Below, piece after piece: positions 33,256 to 44,983 of a stretch of 64,000 nucleotides of DNA. This DNA comes from Metellina segmentata. Lineage: Eukaryota; Arthropoda; Arachnida; Araneae; Tetragnathidae. Made by a program: the position numbers and the translations under genes. Numbering within the stretch: position 1 is the first letter of the stretch; every line of letters starts with the position of its first letter. The stretch lies in NCBI GenBank assembly GCA_947359465.1, contig OX375872.1, positions 9,804,137 to 9,868,136 of the forward strand. Reading direction: 5' to 3'. Under the pieces are notes generated by a model. The model was not told the origin of the DNA. It ran no database searches and saw nothing but the letters and a program-made list of their open reading frames with translations.

Positions 33256-33784
33256 GAAAATGTAGGATTAGAAAAAAGTATCAGAATTTGTTGGATAAGA
33301 ATAAAAATATCACAAAATGTGTGAGTGAATAAAAGTATTAGAATACCTCGGAAAAAATAAAAGTATCAGAATATGTATAGAATAACAATTAAAGCATCAG
33401 AATACGTAGAATGCGAATTAAATAGGATAAAAGTATCAGAATATATAGGATAATAATAGAAGTATCAGAAAATATACGATAAGAATAAAAGCATCATAAT
33501 GCGTAGAATTGAAATTAAACAGGATAATAAAAATATCAGAATACATAGAAGGCGAATTAAATAGGATAAGATAAAGGAGCAGAACATAGAAGATAAGAAT
33601 GTGTAGGATGGGAATACAAGTATCAGAATACGTAGAATTCAAATTAAATAGGATAAGAATGAAAGTATCAGAATACGTAGAATTCAAATTAAATAGGATA
33701 AGAATGAAAGTATCAGAATACGTAGAATGGGAATTCAATAGAATAATAAAAGTATTAGAATATCTAGAATAAGAATAAAATGAT
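33020..33784 (+). repeat. GTATCAGAATAcGTAgAAT minisatellite, left part
   Basis: Units of about 25-45 bp built on AAAGTATCAGAATACGTAGA and AATTAAATAGGATAAGAAT are repeated about 15 times. A (TA)n run occupies 33209-33252. Near-identical 45-bp units are adjacent at 33.64-33.72 kb. The same array continues at 36967 after hAT-B. Confidence 0.85.
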
Positions 33785-34065
33785 ACATATAGCAGGGGTG
33801 GGCACGCATGAAGTCAATGAGAGCTGCATTCCGGTTTTTCTTATATTTTAAAAAGAGTCACAACGAAGTTATAATAGTCACACACAGTATTAAATACACA
33901 AATTTAATTTTAATTTCATTTAATTAATATGGTTACATATTCTACACAAGTCTGAAGTGCTATGTAAAGTACACAAAAAGAAAATACTATAATTCAGAGA
34001 AAGAAAATACAAAATAATAATTTCAAAATTTTAATAATAAAAATAAAATATAATATAAAAATGTA

Positions 34066-35406
34066 TTAATGAAAAATGTAAAACATTTGACGAAGACTTT
34101 TGATCAAATCTTTGAAATTCAGCGTAAAATTTGTTAAAAACATCCGCAGCAATTCTGTGAGATGATGATTGGTCAAGTGTGAACGATATTTCGACTCTAC
34201 GAACTTCATTGTGGAGTATAAAGATTCACAGTAATATGTAGTACCAAAAATTGAAATTAAGCGGCAAGCAGCCTTCATTAAGCGTGGATATTTTGATTCT
34301 GACACGAGTTTCCAAAATTCGATTATAGTAGATTTGTGCTGCATTTGCAATGCAGAATCCTCTTTCATCTCTAATAACTCCAATATTCCCCAGCCGCTTT
34401 TCCAACAAGTATTATCTCAGAAATTGGAAATCCATCTTGAATAATATCACATAAATGTGCTCACAAAATATGCAAATGTAGATTTCAAACTTTTCAAATC
34501 TTCAAACCTATGTTTGACATCTGCTTGCAATTCTTCTAATTTTTCGTTGCATTCGTCTAACTTTTCTTCTTTGATATTAACTATACTTGCTTTTACTAGT
34601 GGAAAATATTAAATATTTTGTCCTTTATTGAGATTTCGCACAAAAAAAAACGAAGTTTAGCTTCAAAACTGAATACAGTTTGTAACCAAATCAATAATAA
34701 TATTTATTTTCTTTTCCTTTTAAAGTCAAATTAAGTGTTTGCAAATGTTCTAGCATGTCATGTCTGTAAGGAATATTAGATCAAAAAGCCAGATTTAATT
34801 TTCTAATTCTAAGTATTTTTTTAAATTTTTCTCTTGCAAATGTGTAAATAAAATTTGGTAAAATGTATCAAAAAATTTAGTTCCACAAAACGGATTAAAA
34901 CACTGCAAGTTGACAACGATCTTGAAGCACACCATAGGGATAGTGGGCGATTCATCTGTTTCGTCATCCACTCGCCATTTTTCTAAAAAGTTCTTCATTT
35001 GACTGTGTGTTTTGGAATTTGTTCTAATTAAATTCGCAATCTGCAAAACAATCTTCAAAACATTTTCGTATTTATAGTACTTCGCTATGAGATGCTCTCG
35101 GTGAACTATGCTGTGAAGAGGTAAGAAATGTGGAATTTTACGATCGTTGTTTAAAAGACCCATGAGACCTTGGTTTTTCCCTATCATTGCAGGCATTTCG
35201 CAAGAGCTACTAGGGCTAACATTTCTTCTTTTGTAGGATATTCCTTTGTAAATTTCACTTACTTTGTAGTTTGCAATTGTAACTTTACCAATAAGACGCA
35301 ACTACTTTCCAATATTGTCAACAAAGGGAAAATTTTCCATCCATTCTTCTTGAAATATTCTACTTTCTTGTTCGGATTTTCGTTTTTTCATATTTTCCAA
35401 GGTCAT
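34066..35406 (-). pseudogene. hAT-B transposase pseudogene (GTF2IRD2-like)
   Basis: From ATG at 35406 the minus strand encodes MTLENMKKRKSEQESRIFQE and EWMENFPFVDNIGK, a stop, then LRLIGKVTIANYKVS, a decayed BED-like finger. A deletion joins this to SSSCEMPAMIGKNQGLMGLL, LPLHSIVHREHLIAKYYKYE and LIRTNSKTHSQMKNFLEKW. After a gap, TTYYCESLYSTMKFVESKYR and SHLTNHHLTELLRM form the C-terminal dimerisation segment. The order and motifs match the hAT group related to GTF2IRD2. Stops and deletions make it inactive. Confidence 0.85.
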
Positions 35407-35721
35407 GTTATCAAAAAATTTAATTAAATTAAATTCCAAAAACTGAAATTGAAACAAAATAATTAAATTAATTTACGGTGCAGAAAAATTACACTCCGTA
35501 AACAAGTTTAAATTTCTTAATAGAAAAGTCTACTTACCAGATTTATTGAAAAAACGTGAAATAGGACGCTTAACTGATAGGAAAACTATCAATGAATACA
35601 CGACCACCCAAAAAGTTGGTCGAATTTTCTGCGCAGGCTGGTGTATTGTTGCACAAGTCGACTTATGTAGCGCCAGCAGTGTAAATGCGCGCGGATTTAT
35701 TATAACCTAGCAGCTGTCTAC

Positions 35722-36506
35722 CAGGGATGCGACATCGATGTCGACGTTTTTAAAACATCGATGTATGTACCATCGATTTATTGGAGCCGATGTTTGTTTA
35801 ACATCGATGTTTTTACATTGTCTATGCTTTTACGTTGTCAGTGTTTTATTTTTGAATAAAAGAAGTACCATAGTAAAAATTAAGAAAAATAACCATATTA
35901 CTAAGTATTTGTCAGTGATGGCAACATCCGTCCCATCAGAAAGAGATTTTTCCTGGTGGAATAGTTAGTGAAAAAAGAAGTCGACTTAAGGTGGAGAATG
36001 TTAACAAACTTCTTTTATACGTACGGTAAATAAAAAATATTGGGGCATATAATAATTATAGGCCCAGTATTTTTTATTGACTGTAAATAAAAATCAGTTT
36101 GTTATGTACCCCCACCCCCATAAGTTGATAAATAATTAATAATGACTAACAATAATTATTACTATGTACCTACCTAATTATACTTTTGTTAGTAGTACCT
36201 ATGTCAAATTGTTGAAAATATTATTTTCTTTGATATTATTCAATTTGAAAAATAAAGATTTGTTAACTGTTCTTATTAATTTTTTCGACTTTGTTTAGAC
36301 AGTTAAAAAAATAAAGTTATAAATTAATAAACACGGCAAATGACAAATTAAATCTCCCCCCGGGCGAACATTAATGTTTGAGGTCACTAAACCAGTATTA
36401 AGAAATAGGGAAAAAAAGTTTAAATACACTGATGTTTAAAAATATCGATGGTTTTTGGTCGATGCATTATCAACATCGATGTTTTGTTGTCGACCTCGCA
36501 TCCCTA
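35722..36506 (+). mobile_element. hAT-C element nested in hAT-B (785 bp)
   Basis: Left end CAGGGATGCGACATCGATGT and right end inverse TAGGGATGCGAGGTCGAC. The 8-bp flanks CTGTCTAC (35714-35721) and CTGTCTGC (36507-36514) match at 7 of 8. Both subterminal regions carry multiple ACATCGATG palindromes. The coding remnant YLSVMATSVPSERDFS followed in another frame by GGIVSEKRSRLKVENVNKLL is the C-terminal hAT dimerisation core of the ZBED type. The rest of the transposase is deleted. Confidence 0.92.
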
Positions 36507-36514
36507 CTGTCTGC

Positions 36515-36850
36515 AAGAGAGCGCCGCATTCCTACTACCCCCTTCAACGTGCGGATTGAGTATACGGTTATGCGAGGACGATGGGGTGTATCTATTACGC
36601 AATACAAAACGAGACAAAAGCCACTCCACAACGCATTAACGCTCGGACTACTACTTTGCTCCAAGAACTTCCCTGTGAACGGACTACTTCGACCTCGGAC
36701 TTACACCTTCTATTCGAGCAATCACCTCCAGGACACGTGTTCAAGAATAGGCACACTCCTACAAGGACCTATCGAAGCAACCGATGACCTACTATCCAAA
36801 CGACTACGTACGACTCGAACGCTTTAACTTAGTCAATTTAACAAAACTCG
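36515..36850. other. Non-repetitive segment of hAT-B
   Basis: This G+C-richer stretch has overlapping open frames on both strands (for example from 36432 into it) but no recognised protein. It lies between hAT-C and the right TIR of hAT-B and may be the 5' leader of the hAT-B gene. Confidence 0.35.
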
Positions 36851-36966
36851 CGAAAACAATTTTGAAATAATAATAAGAAGAAGAAGAAAAAAAAAGAGTT
36901 TAAATTTTCAATGCGAGCAGCATTAAACTCAATGAAAAGCCGCATTTGCCCACCTCTGATATATAG

Positions 36967-37150
36967 TACAAGAAAAAGTATTAGAACAAGTAGGATAAGA
37001 ATAAAAATATCTGAATACGTAGAATGTGCGAATTAAATCGGATAAGAAAAAGTATCAGAATACGAAGAGTGCCCGAATGAAATAGGATAAAAGTAAAATA
37101 ATCCTAATATGAGGATGGGATTAAAAGTATCTGAATATGAGGAAAATGAT
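36967..37150 (+). repeat. GTATCAGAATA minisatellite, right part
   Basis: It continues the array of 33.02-33.78 kb (AGTATTAGAACAAGTAGGAT, AAAGTATCAGAATACGAAGA), displaced by hAT-B. Confidence 0.8.
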
Positions 37151-38035
37151 ATAATACTATGAAAATTAAATAAACCATCAGAAAAATTGAATCATTGCTG
37201 AAGACAAGAGAATTAAGATCCGACATCTTTAAGCGAACCGATGAGTAAAAACTGAAGGATAACAAAAACAGAAGCGAACAGTAAAAAAGTATTTCTACTG
37301 AAATGATGACACTACTGCGTGCCATGAAATAGAAGACTATCTTCAAAAACTTAATAAAAAGAGAGTAGGAGGTCCTTTGTATGCGGTATGTATGCAGGTT
37401 TTGCATACAGATAAGAACCTATTCCCACTGTTAGATCCTCTTCCCCTTTTTAATTTGAACATGCACCATCTTTCTACCGAAAATCCTTAGATATACAAAA
37501 ATCGTCTCAGGCAGTTTAATTTAATTTTGAAGTTGTAACCCTTAAAAAATTATAGTGTTTTGTAAGTTTTTCACGTTAGAGTATATTTTGTTGAAAACTA
37601 ATACAAAAGAGTCTTCGAGGCAAGAATACAAAGTTACAGCTCTTTCCTCTTTGCAGAAGTTAGTCACTTATTGTTTTCAATGATGATTAATAGTATAGAA
37701 TATTAACCTAAAATAAAAGAGTAGTAGGTTTGTTTATGTAAGAAACTATATATAGTGAAGAAATAGCTGAAATTCGTTTTTATGTGAGTGAATTTTCATA
37801 TAAGACGTTATTTCCGACTGATTGGTAACTTTGAATTTATTTTATTATGAACGGATGCTCAATTAAAGATCAGTGTTTCCATTCCCTCCACCCGCATCTG
37901 TATAACATTTACTTAAAAATTGCAACATAAATCACGATGATAACAAAGACCTTTATTCACCTTATAATTTTTTTATAGTTCGTATTATTCTAGCATTGCG
38001 TCACTTACATAATCTGTTCTTTTGCTACTTTAGAA
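37151..38035. other. Unassigned AT-rich stretch
   Basis: No gene or repeat family recognised. Confidence 0.35.
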
Positions 38036-38510
38036 TCGATAAAATTAGAATTCGATTATTATTTTAAACTCATTAAAATTAGAATTCGATTATTATTTTA
38101 AACTCATTAAAATAAGAATTCGATTATTATTTTAAACTCATTAAAATTAGAATTCGATTATTATTTTAAACTTGACAAAATTTTAATTCGATTATTGTTT
38201 TAAACCTTTGGCGGTTGTCTCGACGAAGTCTCTTGTTTAAACAACTGCCAGGACCGCAAAATTGAACAGATCTTGATCTCGATATCATCAAACCTTGATA
38301 ATAACTTAATGACAAGATATCTCGTCAGAAGCAAAATCGATCGGATCTTGATGGACGAGATTTCTCGTTAAAGAACCAATAGGGGTATTCTTGATAAAAT
38401 TCTGATTCAATTACTATTTTAAACTCGATAAAATTTGAACTAAATTTTCCTTTTAACTCGATAAAATATGAACTCGATAAAATATGAACTCGATTATTAT
38501 TAAACTCGAT
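38036..38510 (+). repeat. 34-bp tandem repeat split by a MITE
   Basis: The unit AAAATTAGAATTCGATTATT then ATTTTAAACTCATT is repeated about five times at 38036-38200. It resumes in degraded form at 38390-38510 (AACTCGATAAAATATGAACT). The MITE at 38204-38385 sits between. Confidence 0.85.
38204..38385 (+). mobile_element. piggyBac-like MITE in the 34-bp array
   Basis: It follows TTAA (38200-38203) with ACCTTTGGCGGTTGTCTCGA. It contains GACAAGATATCTCGTCAGAA and GATCTTGATGGACGAGATTT and ends near AGGGGTA. The TTAA of the array unit (TTTTAAAC) was the likely target. Confidence 0.8.
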
Positions 38511-39739
38511 AAAAATAAAACAAAAATTTATATTTTTGTGTATTGTGCCTTGGTTGACCTTCGGGGAAAATACTTGTGGTTTCTATTTCAATATATATCT
38601 AAGCTTTAAGTTTTTAAAATTTATGCCCCAGTGGTGTAATATGAACATTTACAACTGGAAATGCCGAAAGTTTATTTCCTCTACTAAGACGCTCAAAATA
38701 AAGATATTTTTAAAAATCTAGTTAGCCAATGAAACATCTCGTATCATAAGGGTAGAAATGTCAGCACATGATTCCCTCCCAAGATTGTGAAGTGGGACCT
38801 TTGTGGTTTTAGTTTGTTTGATAATTATCCTAGAAATATCGTCAAAAAATCAAATACATTTTCTTCCTATATCCAGAATATCTTTCATGATAAAATTGAA
38901 ACTTGAACAAACATTCAACACAGGATACAAGCGATAAAAGAATATTATCCGCAACTCTATAACGAAATAGAGAGCAAAGAATTTTGTATGATAGGAGAGG
39001 CAAAGAAATAAGATCCAAGCAGAACAAACAAAAGATAGAGCGATTTTTTAAGGCTGCAATTTAATAGATCATGCGCTAGAAGCAACTGCTCCTATCAGCT
39101 AGACTGAGGCTAGCATAAATGAGAAGCAGTGGTTAAAACCAGTGAGGAAATATAAAAGTAAAGTGAGCAATGGTGTCCTTTTTGTATGCTCAAAATCATG
39201 TAACAAAAACTAGTAGTAACGTGACCCTTATACTTCTTTCGTCAGCTGTGTGAAACCGAACATTCATCATCTAATTGGGCCACGGGACGAGAGAGGACAA
39301 CCATCCATTGATGTATCAGCTGATTGGTTCGCATGACATAGTAGCAGACATTGGTGATTGCACCAATTTTGTCGCCGCTCTATAGAAATGCGCATAACAA
39401 ACACCTACCCAGTCCTAGCATATTGTATCGGTTAAAGAGGCGATAAGATGCCAAATCGGTCAACCAAGTCAATGTTTCACAGAGCAGTCACGTGACTACT
39501 AGTCGACATGTTGCCCCCACTCTTTGAAGCTCCTCAACAGCAATGCTCCTTCCATCTAAGGTTCTAACCATCAAATGAAATTGATCTCGAATTGTTCACT
39601 GGTCAGTTTAGAGATGCTGTCGTCGATCCATCTTACATTCACCAGGGATGTTTTCTCTACTACCAGCTATGGGGGAGAATTTTCCAAGAGATATTGTTAT
39701 CATGTTTCTTTTTCAAAAAGTTTAAAGTAAGTAATTGAA
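38511..39739. other. Unassigned stretch
   Basis: No gene or repeat family recognised. 39.2-39.7 kb is of higher complexity but has no coding signal. Confidence 0.35.
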
Positions 39740-40660
39740 AAATGTTTTGGATAAGCCATGGTCTATTTTGTTCATTGGGCATAAGAATTGTAGTTTTATT
39801 TTTGAGCTCTTCGAAAAGAAATCCTCAATAAGTTACTAATTTTGAACTTACTTGTAACCTTGAAATAAAATATGACACAGACATTTAGTGAATATTCTAA
39901 TAAGTCCAGGTCTTCATTTGGGCACAAAAGTTGCACTTTTAACAAATGCGAATTATTATCCTGGTGATATTACTAATTTCGAAATGACCTGTCAGCTAGT
40001 GACGAATTTTAGGCAAAGACATTTAGTGAATATATTCCAATAAGTCCACGACTTCATTTGCCAAGAAAATTCCACTTAAGAAAAATGCGAAATGAAATCC
40101 TTTCGCATTTCCTATCTCTTTCGCATTTACCTACCTGTTAGCTAGTGATAAAATATGAGACAGAGACAATAAGTAAAGTCCAGGTCTTTGGCATAAAAAT
40201 CTACTGTAACAATACAAAATGAAATTCTGGTGAAGCTACCAATTTAGAACATACCTATAACCTAATGATGAAATATGAGACCAGAGACATTTAGTAAATA
40301 TTCTTATTAGTCCAAAAATCTTCATTTGGTATACAAATATGTTTTAATAATGTGAAATAAAATCCCGTCGATGCTACTAATTGCGAACTTATTTGTAACC
40401 TAGTGATACAATATGTGACACAAGGACATCTAGTGAATATTTTAATAAGTGCACATCTTCATTTGGCATAAAAATTAGTTTTAAGAATGCGAAATGAAAT
40501 CTTGGTGGAGCTTACCAATTTCGAACCTACCTGTAAGTTAGCTATACAGTATGAGACGGGGACATGAGAGAGTCCAAATCTTCATTTTGGATTTTAAAAA
40601 ATCACACTTTAACAAAGTGAAAGGAAATTGTGGCGACGATATCAATTTAGCCGCTACTTT
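39740..40660 (+). repeat. Tandem array, about 134-bp unit, seven copies
   Basis: Landmark TCTTCATTTGGCATA-like blocks recur at about 39.77, 39.91, 40.05, 40.18, 40.32, 40.45 and 40.57 kb. Each is followed by GCGAAATGAAATCCTGGTG, CTACTAATTTCGAACTTACC, TGTAACCTAGTGATGAAATA and GAGACAGAGACATTTAGTGA. The units are strongly diverged. Confidence 0.85.
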
Positions 40661-41340
40661 TCTCCCTCCCAATTGAGCGATGTGATTTCAACTCTTGCAA
40701 CCTCCCCAAGCCCAGGTAAGCGAAGGTAAATACGACCTGTTCACCTCCCCAGCTAATGGGAAAGGAACTTATTCCTTCTAGCTGACGTTTGAATTCACTC
40801 ATAATTACGATAGTAAATCAGTAGCTGGAGTTGACTGATGGTACGTTAATTTGTTTGAATTTGCTCCCCGTAAACGGGTTTGACGTGTCATTTCACGCAC
40901 CACCATGGCTCGATTGAGACGCATTGTTTCCAACGGCTGCGTGCTGGTTGAATTTTAAAGAGAGACTTCTCAATCATCTGATAGTTTACCCTCCAAAAGT
41001 GCTTTTCCTTCGATCTCTTAGATTGGGGAGTTCCATTCATTTTTATCGATTTTGTCAAGCTCCATCAATGGGAATTGCTGCGATTTCTAATTAATACCCT
41101 CTTTGTCGGATATATCAATGTCAGAGTTGAAAGCGTGTTAATAAACTGATGGAAACCTAGTCGCACTTTTGTTGCGGTGCGAAATTTTAACATTTTGTGA
41201 GGTGAATCTTTCGAATATTTCCTTGAGATTGAATTGCCCTTCTTGTTCATAGAAGACAAAGGGATTGATTGATTGATTTCAGTATTTGGTTGGATGAGTC
41301 GCATCGTGTTGAATAACAATCGGATCGGAAATTGCGCTAA
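40661..41340. other. Unassigned stretch
   Basis: Moderately complex sequence without coding signal; no repeat family recognised. Confidence 0.35.
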
Positions 41341-41815
41341 GCTCTTGTGTCTATTATTTCGAAAAAGTAATTAATGTAAAGGAACCAATTAAACATTTTT
41401 TGTGTGTCGAAAATATTAAAATACACACCAAATGTACTTAACTATCCTTTAATATTACGGGTCCTGACAGGTTCACTGTACATATTCATTTATATTAAGC
41501 TGTCGTGTGCATTATTTCGAGAAAGTAGTCATTGTAAAGGAATCAATTGCAGATTGTTTTGTCGAAAATGTTAAAGTATACTAGAAAAATACGTAGCATT
41601 TTAAAGCCGTAAATAGATGTAATTTATATCCGATAGTCTAACTGGACCTGACAGGTTCACAGTGACTTTTTCAATGCTTTACAATTGTATTAAACTTTCA
41701 CGTGTCTATCATTTCAAAAAAGTAATCGAAGTAAGGGAATCAATTGCAAATTTTCTGTTGAAAATATTAAAGTATACCAGAAAAATACGTTCGATTTTTA
41801 AGCAGTAAATAGATG
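41341..41815 (+). repeat. Three tandem copies of a roughly 180-bp unit
   Basis: Landmarks are TATTATTTCGAAAAAGTAAT, TCGAAAATATTAAARTA, AAATACGT and CCTGACAGGTTCAC. Copies start near 41347, 41509 and 41702. Confidence 0.8.
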
Positions 41816-41819
41816 TGGA

Positions 41820-42385
41820 ATCTTCCTTTGAACGATTCTATCGCTTTTATCCTTGAGAATTCATGCATTATTTCAACCTTTGAAATATTATATTGACGCT
41901 TCCCTTAAAATAGAATCCTTTAGTAAGATTTTATCATTCCTTTCCTAAGAATTGAATCATTTGGAAACATTATATTGTTCCCTTCTGAATACTATATATA
42001 CCATTCTAGAATTTTTAGGAACACATTTTCTTTCCTTAATGGAAAGAAACAGTAGGAATGATTCCTTTGGAACGACAAATTTCCTTTCGAATGATTCTAC
42101 TGGTACTTGCCTTAGAAAAGAACCCTTTAGAAATATTCTGATGCTTTCTTTGAAAAGAACCATTTGGAAAGATCCTGTTTTACCTTGAATAGCAACCTTT
42201 GTAAAGATTCTATTGGTGCTTTCCTTCGAATAGAATCCTTTGTAAAGAATTTGTTGGTTCTTCCTTAGGATAGAATCATTTGGAAAGATTCTGTTGGTGC
42301 TTTTATTAGAATGCAACTCTTTAGAATGATTATGTTGTTACTTTCCTTAGAATCGAATTATTTGGAAAGATTATATTGATTAAGG
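41820..42385 (-). repeat. GATTCTATT minisatellite array
   Basis: Degenerate units of about 40 bp, read on + as CTTTCCTTAGAATAGAATCC, TTTGGAAAGATTCTATTGGT, about twelve in a row. It is the inverse orientation of the array at 23 kb. Confidence 0.8.
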
Positions 42386-42389
42386 AGAT

Positions 42390-42900
42390 CAAAACTGTTT
42401 GGTAGTCATACAGGAAAGACTGCAGAATTTACGTGATTTTTGCAAAATTATAAACTTTTCTGAATGTTAAAAATGGCATTTTTCTGGATGTAAAGAGAGC
42501 AAAAACTATTTCATGCTTTAATAGTACTGTATTTGTCAAGATAGTCTAATAATCAGAAAGCAACACTTTTTGGGGAGGTTTATGGGTTATCTGGTGTTTT
42601 TATAGTATGTGTTTCTCAATGTGTTTTTACAGTATATTTCTCAGCAATTACGGATCACTGAAAATACGTTGAATAAGCTTTAAAGGCAGGTAGGATTTTA
42701 TGGTAAATATTAAGCCAAACTGTGCCAAACACAACGTCAAGTAATAGACACATGGAACTGACACAGAAGAGTAAGTTCAGCAATCGAACCTACTCCATAT
42801 ACAATTCGCTAACACTGAGTGGTTTCACATAAGGAAGTGAGCCATGAAATTAAGCTGAGGAGCATAATTCAGTCTTCCCCGAGAGAGAATTACTCTTAAC
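42390..42900. other. Unassigned stretch
   Basis: Nothing recognised. Confidence 0.3.
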
Positions 42901-42904
42901 TTAT

Positions 42905-43085
42905 TTTGTCTCTTTCTGGACCTATAGAATCTTTCCAAAGGATTCTATTCAAAAGGAAGGGCTGATATAGTCTTTCAGAAGGATTATAGACCAACAGAAT
43001 ATTTCGAAAAGGTTCAATTGAACGGAATGGGCCAATTCAATTGTTTAAATGGAAAGGACCAATAAAATCGTCTCCAAGAGTGTAT
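42905..43085 (+). repeat. GATTCTATT minisatellite, short array
   Basis: ATAGAATCTTTCCAAAGGAT then TCTATTCAAAAGGAAGG and diverged copies, about four units. Confidence 0.7.
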
Positions 43086-43089
43086 TTTT

Positions 43090-43671
43090 CTAAAAGTTGA
43101 AGGCATTTTTAAGGAAGATGTCGCTTATTTAGAGTCATTCCATGTGTTTCGGGGTAAAACTGAACGGAAATTTAGCGACGATCAGAGGATTAAAAAGCCA
43201 TTACATTACATCGCCTGCTATTCAAAACTACAAGTTCAAACTAAAGACATAATATTCGATCCACGAATAAACAATTGAAGATGAACGCTGAAGCAATTAG
43301 ACGCTTAAATTTCATCCCAAATGCACGCCATAGATAAGGCAACACACGTCCTTTCATAGATCTCCCCCTGCGTAGTTTTTCAACTCTTTGATGCGAGCTG
43401 TTAAGTGTTAAGGTGTGCGGTTCCTTGTTCGGATGCTCTCTTTGAAAGAATCTCGACCGTGATGGGAGAGCGAGCTTTAATTATGTTATTATGATAATGA
43501 TATGAAGGACCTGTTTAAGGGTAACTGGGCCTTTCACCCGCTGACGTCACATCAAACACTCGCTGATGGGAATCAGGGAGGGTACTTTTATATAAAACCG
43601 TGGCGAATCAGAAACGCTTCTCTAAGGGAATTAAAAATACGCTCGTTTTCGGGCATCTGTTACTCTTTTCC
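43090..43671. promoter_or_regulatory. Candidate regulatory stretch with CRE and TATA-like sites
   Basis: The sequence is non-repetitive. It includes TAAT-rich CTTTAATTATGTTATTATGA (about 43475), a perfect CRE-type TGACGTCA (43542-43549) and TTTTATATAAAACC (about 43586-43599). No coding exon follows, as the MITE at 43676 begins right after. The role is inference from motif content only. Confidence 0.22.
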
Positions 43672-43675
43672 TTAA

Positions 43676-43928
43676 CCCTCCTGGTGGTTGTCACGATGAG
43701 GTATCTCGCCATTAGAAGAGAACGGACGAGATATCTCGTCAAGAGAAGAAAACTGATCAGATATTGATGGACGACATATCTCGTCATTAGAAGAAAACTG
43801 ATCGGATCTTGATGGAAGAGATATCTCGGCATTCGAAAAAAGCTGACCAGAGATCTTTATGGACGAGATATCTCGTCATCAGCAAAATTTTTCAGTTCTT
43901 GACGAACGAGATGTCAAAACGTGAAGGG
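43676..43928 (+). mobile_element. piggyBac-like MITE, intact long copy (253 bp)
   Basis: TTAA at 43672-43675 and 43929-43932 flanks CCCTCCTGGTGGTTGTCACG on the left and AAAACGTGAAGGG on the right. The interior has four units of about 50 bp on the pattern AGAAGAAAACTGATCAGATC, TTGATGGACGAGATATCTCG. The 16-bp palindrome GACGAGATATCTCGTC is perfect at 43725-43740. Confidence 0.88.
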
Positions 43929-43932
43929 TTAA

Positions 43933-44387
43933 GGGGAGACGGAAGCTACAGACAATGACATTTCGCCTGATTTCTATGTACAGCAGCTAGAGCTACTTAG
44001 ATCTACCTATTTTTGCATCGCTAATAGTAGATCACATTCAGAGGTGAATGGCGTAGCTAAGACATTCGGAAGCATGTTAATAAACACGGGGATCGCAATC
44101 ATCCCATTACATGTACTCTATTCCCCAACACTCTTTTTTTCCCTTTCACGACATTTCTGGCGCTGTGTCTTGTGTTTTGACAAATATGGCCCTCGAACCA
44201 TAAAACCCTCAACCTGCCAACCGACCCCGTGCTGTGTGTGTGAGTGCTTTCAAGCACTCTGTCTTTGGATTTAAAAGTCAACCCTTCATGTAGTTCCATT
44301 CATACGTAGTACTTTTCATGTAGCCCACAGCATTCGCACTACTATTAAGAAATTCACAAAAATTCTCTTCTTACAAATGTCTGGTAG
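43933..44387. other. Unassigned stretch
   Basis: No gene or family recognised; short open frames look like chance. Confidence 0.3.
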
Positions 44388-44668
44388 CTAGGTATCTCAA
44401 TTAGCATCGCACTGGAGCAGATATTGGCGACGGTCTTTGATCAACCCACAAGCGATAGATCCGAGGACAACGTCATTTTGAACCACGGTCTGATGACGAG
44501 GTTCCACCTCAGCTATCTCCCTACTTTCCAAACTTCCATGCCATGCAGACGTGAGGATATTTTAGACCACGGCAAATTGAACCTGCACCAGCTCCCTTTG
44601 TACACGACGCTCTTTCATCGGATTCAAACTCGCAACCCTCTGTTTGCTAATCCGTTACTCTTTCAAGG
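44388..44668 (-). repeat. Near full-length SINE, head type II
   Basis: On + it reads from the tail (GCATCGCACTGGAGCAG) through TTTTGAACCACGGTCTGATG to a head with CGGATTCAAACTCGCAACCC (inverse B box) and TTTGCTAATCCG. Confidence 0.8.
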
Positions 44669-44893
44669 AAGCTAATTACAAGTGGGCCTTGTCTGGAGAG
44701 CACAAAGGAAAGGGCATTTGAAACCCACTGACATTACCGTTACAAAGCCTTCTCATAGTTCGTATGCATATGTAATAAAAATTGCAACCCAAAAATTAAT
44801 ATGGATTCGATTAATTTCATAAAAATATTTCCGTTCATATTAATAAGTGTATTTGACGCACTAATTATCGTAATAAAAAACATATATTTTTGA

Positions 44894-44957
44894 GGTAGGT
44901 AGGTATTTGAATTAACTGGAGAAATACAACGGGCTATTGGTGACGGTCTGGGACATT
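44894..44957 (-). repeat. SINE tail fragment
   Basis: GGTAGGTAGGTATTTGAATT, then ACAACGGGCTATTGGTGACG, is the 3' end of the SINE family. Confidence 0.6.
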
Positions 44958-44983
44958 AACTTAGATCTCCCAATAATTTCCCC

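Larger units (their letters stand above)
33793..36958 (-). mobile_element. hAT-B element (3166 bp) inserted in the minisatellite
   Basis: The left end CAGGGGTGGGCACGCATGAA and right end GCCGCATTTGCCCACCTCTG are inverted termini of hAT type. The 8-bp flanks ACATATAG (33785-33792) and ATATATAG (36959-36966) match at 7 of 8. The minisatellite is found on both sides, which fixes the boundaries. A second hAT (hAT-C) is nested at 35722-36506. Confidence 0.92.

Noticed and set aside
33436..33738. 100-codon open frame with NSTYSDTFILILF repeats
   Set aside because: Translation of the GTATCAGAATA minisatellite on the minus strand.
36432..36827. 131-codon open frame
   Set aside because: It crosses the boundary between hAT-C and hAT-B and has no domain.
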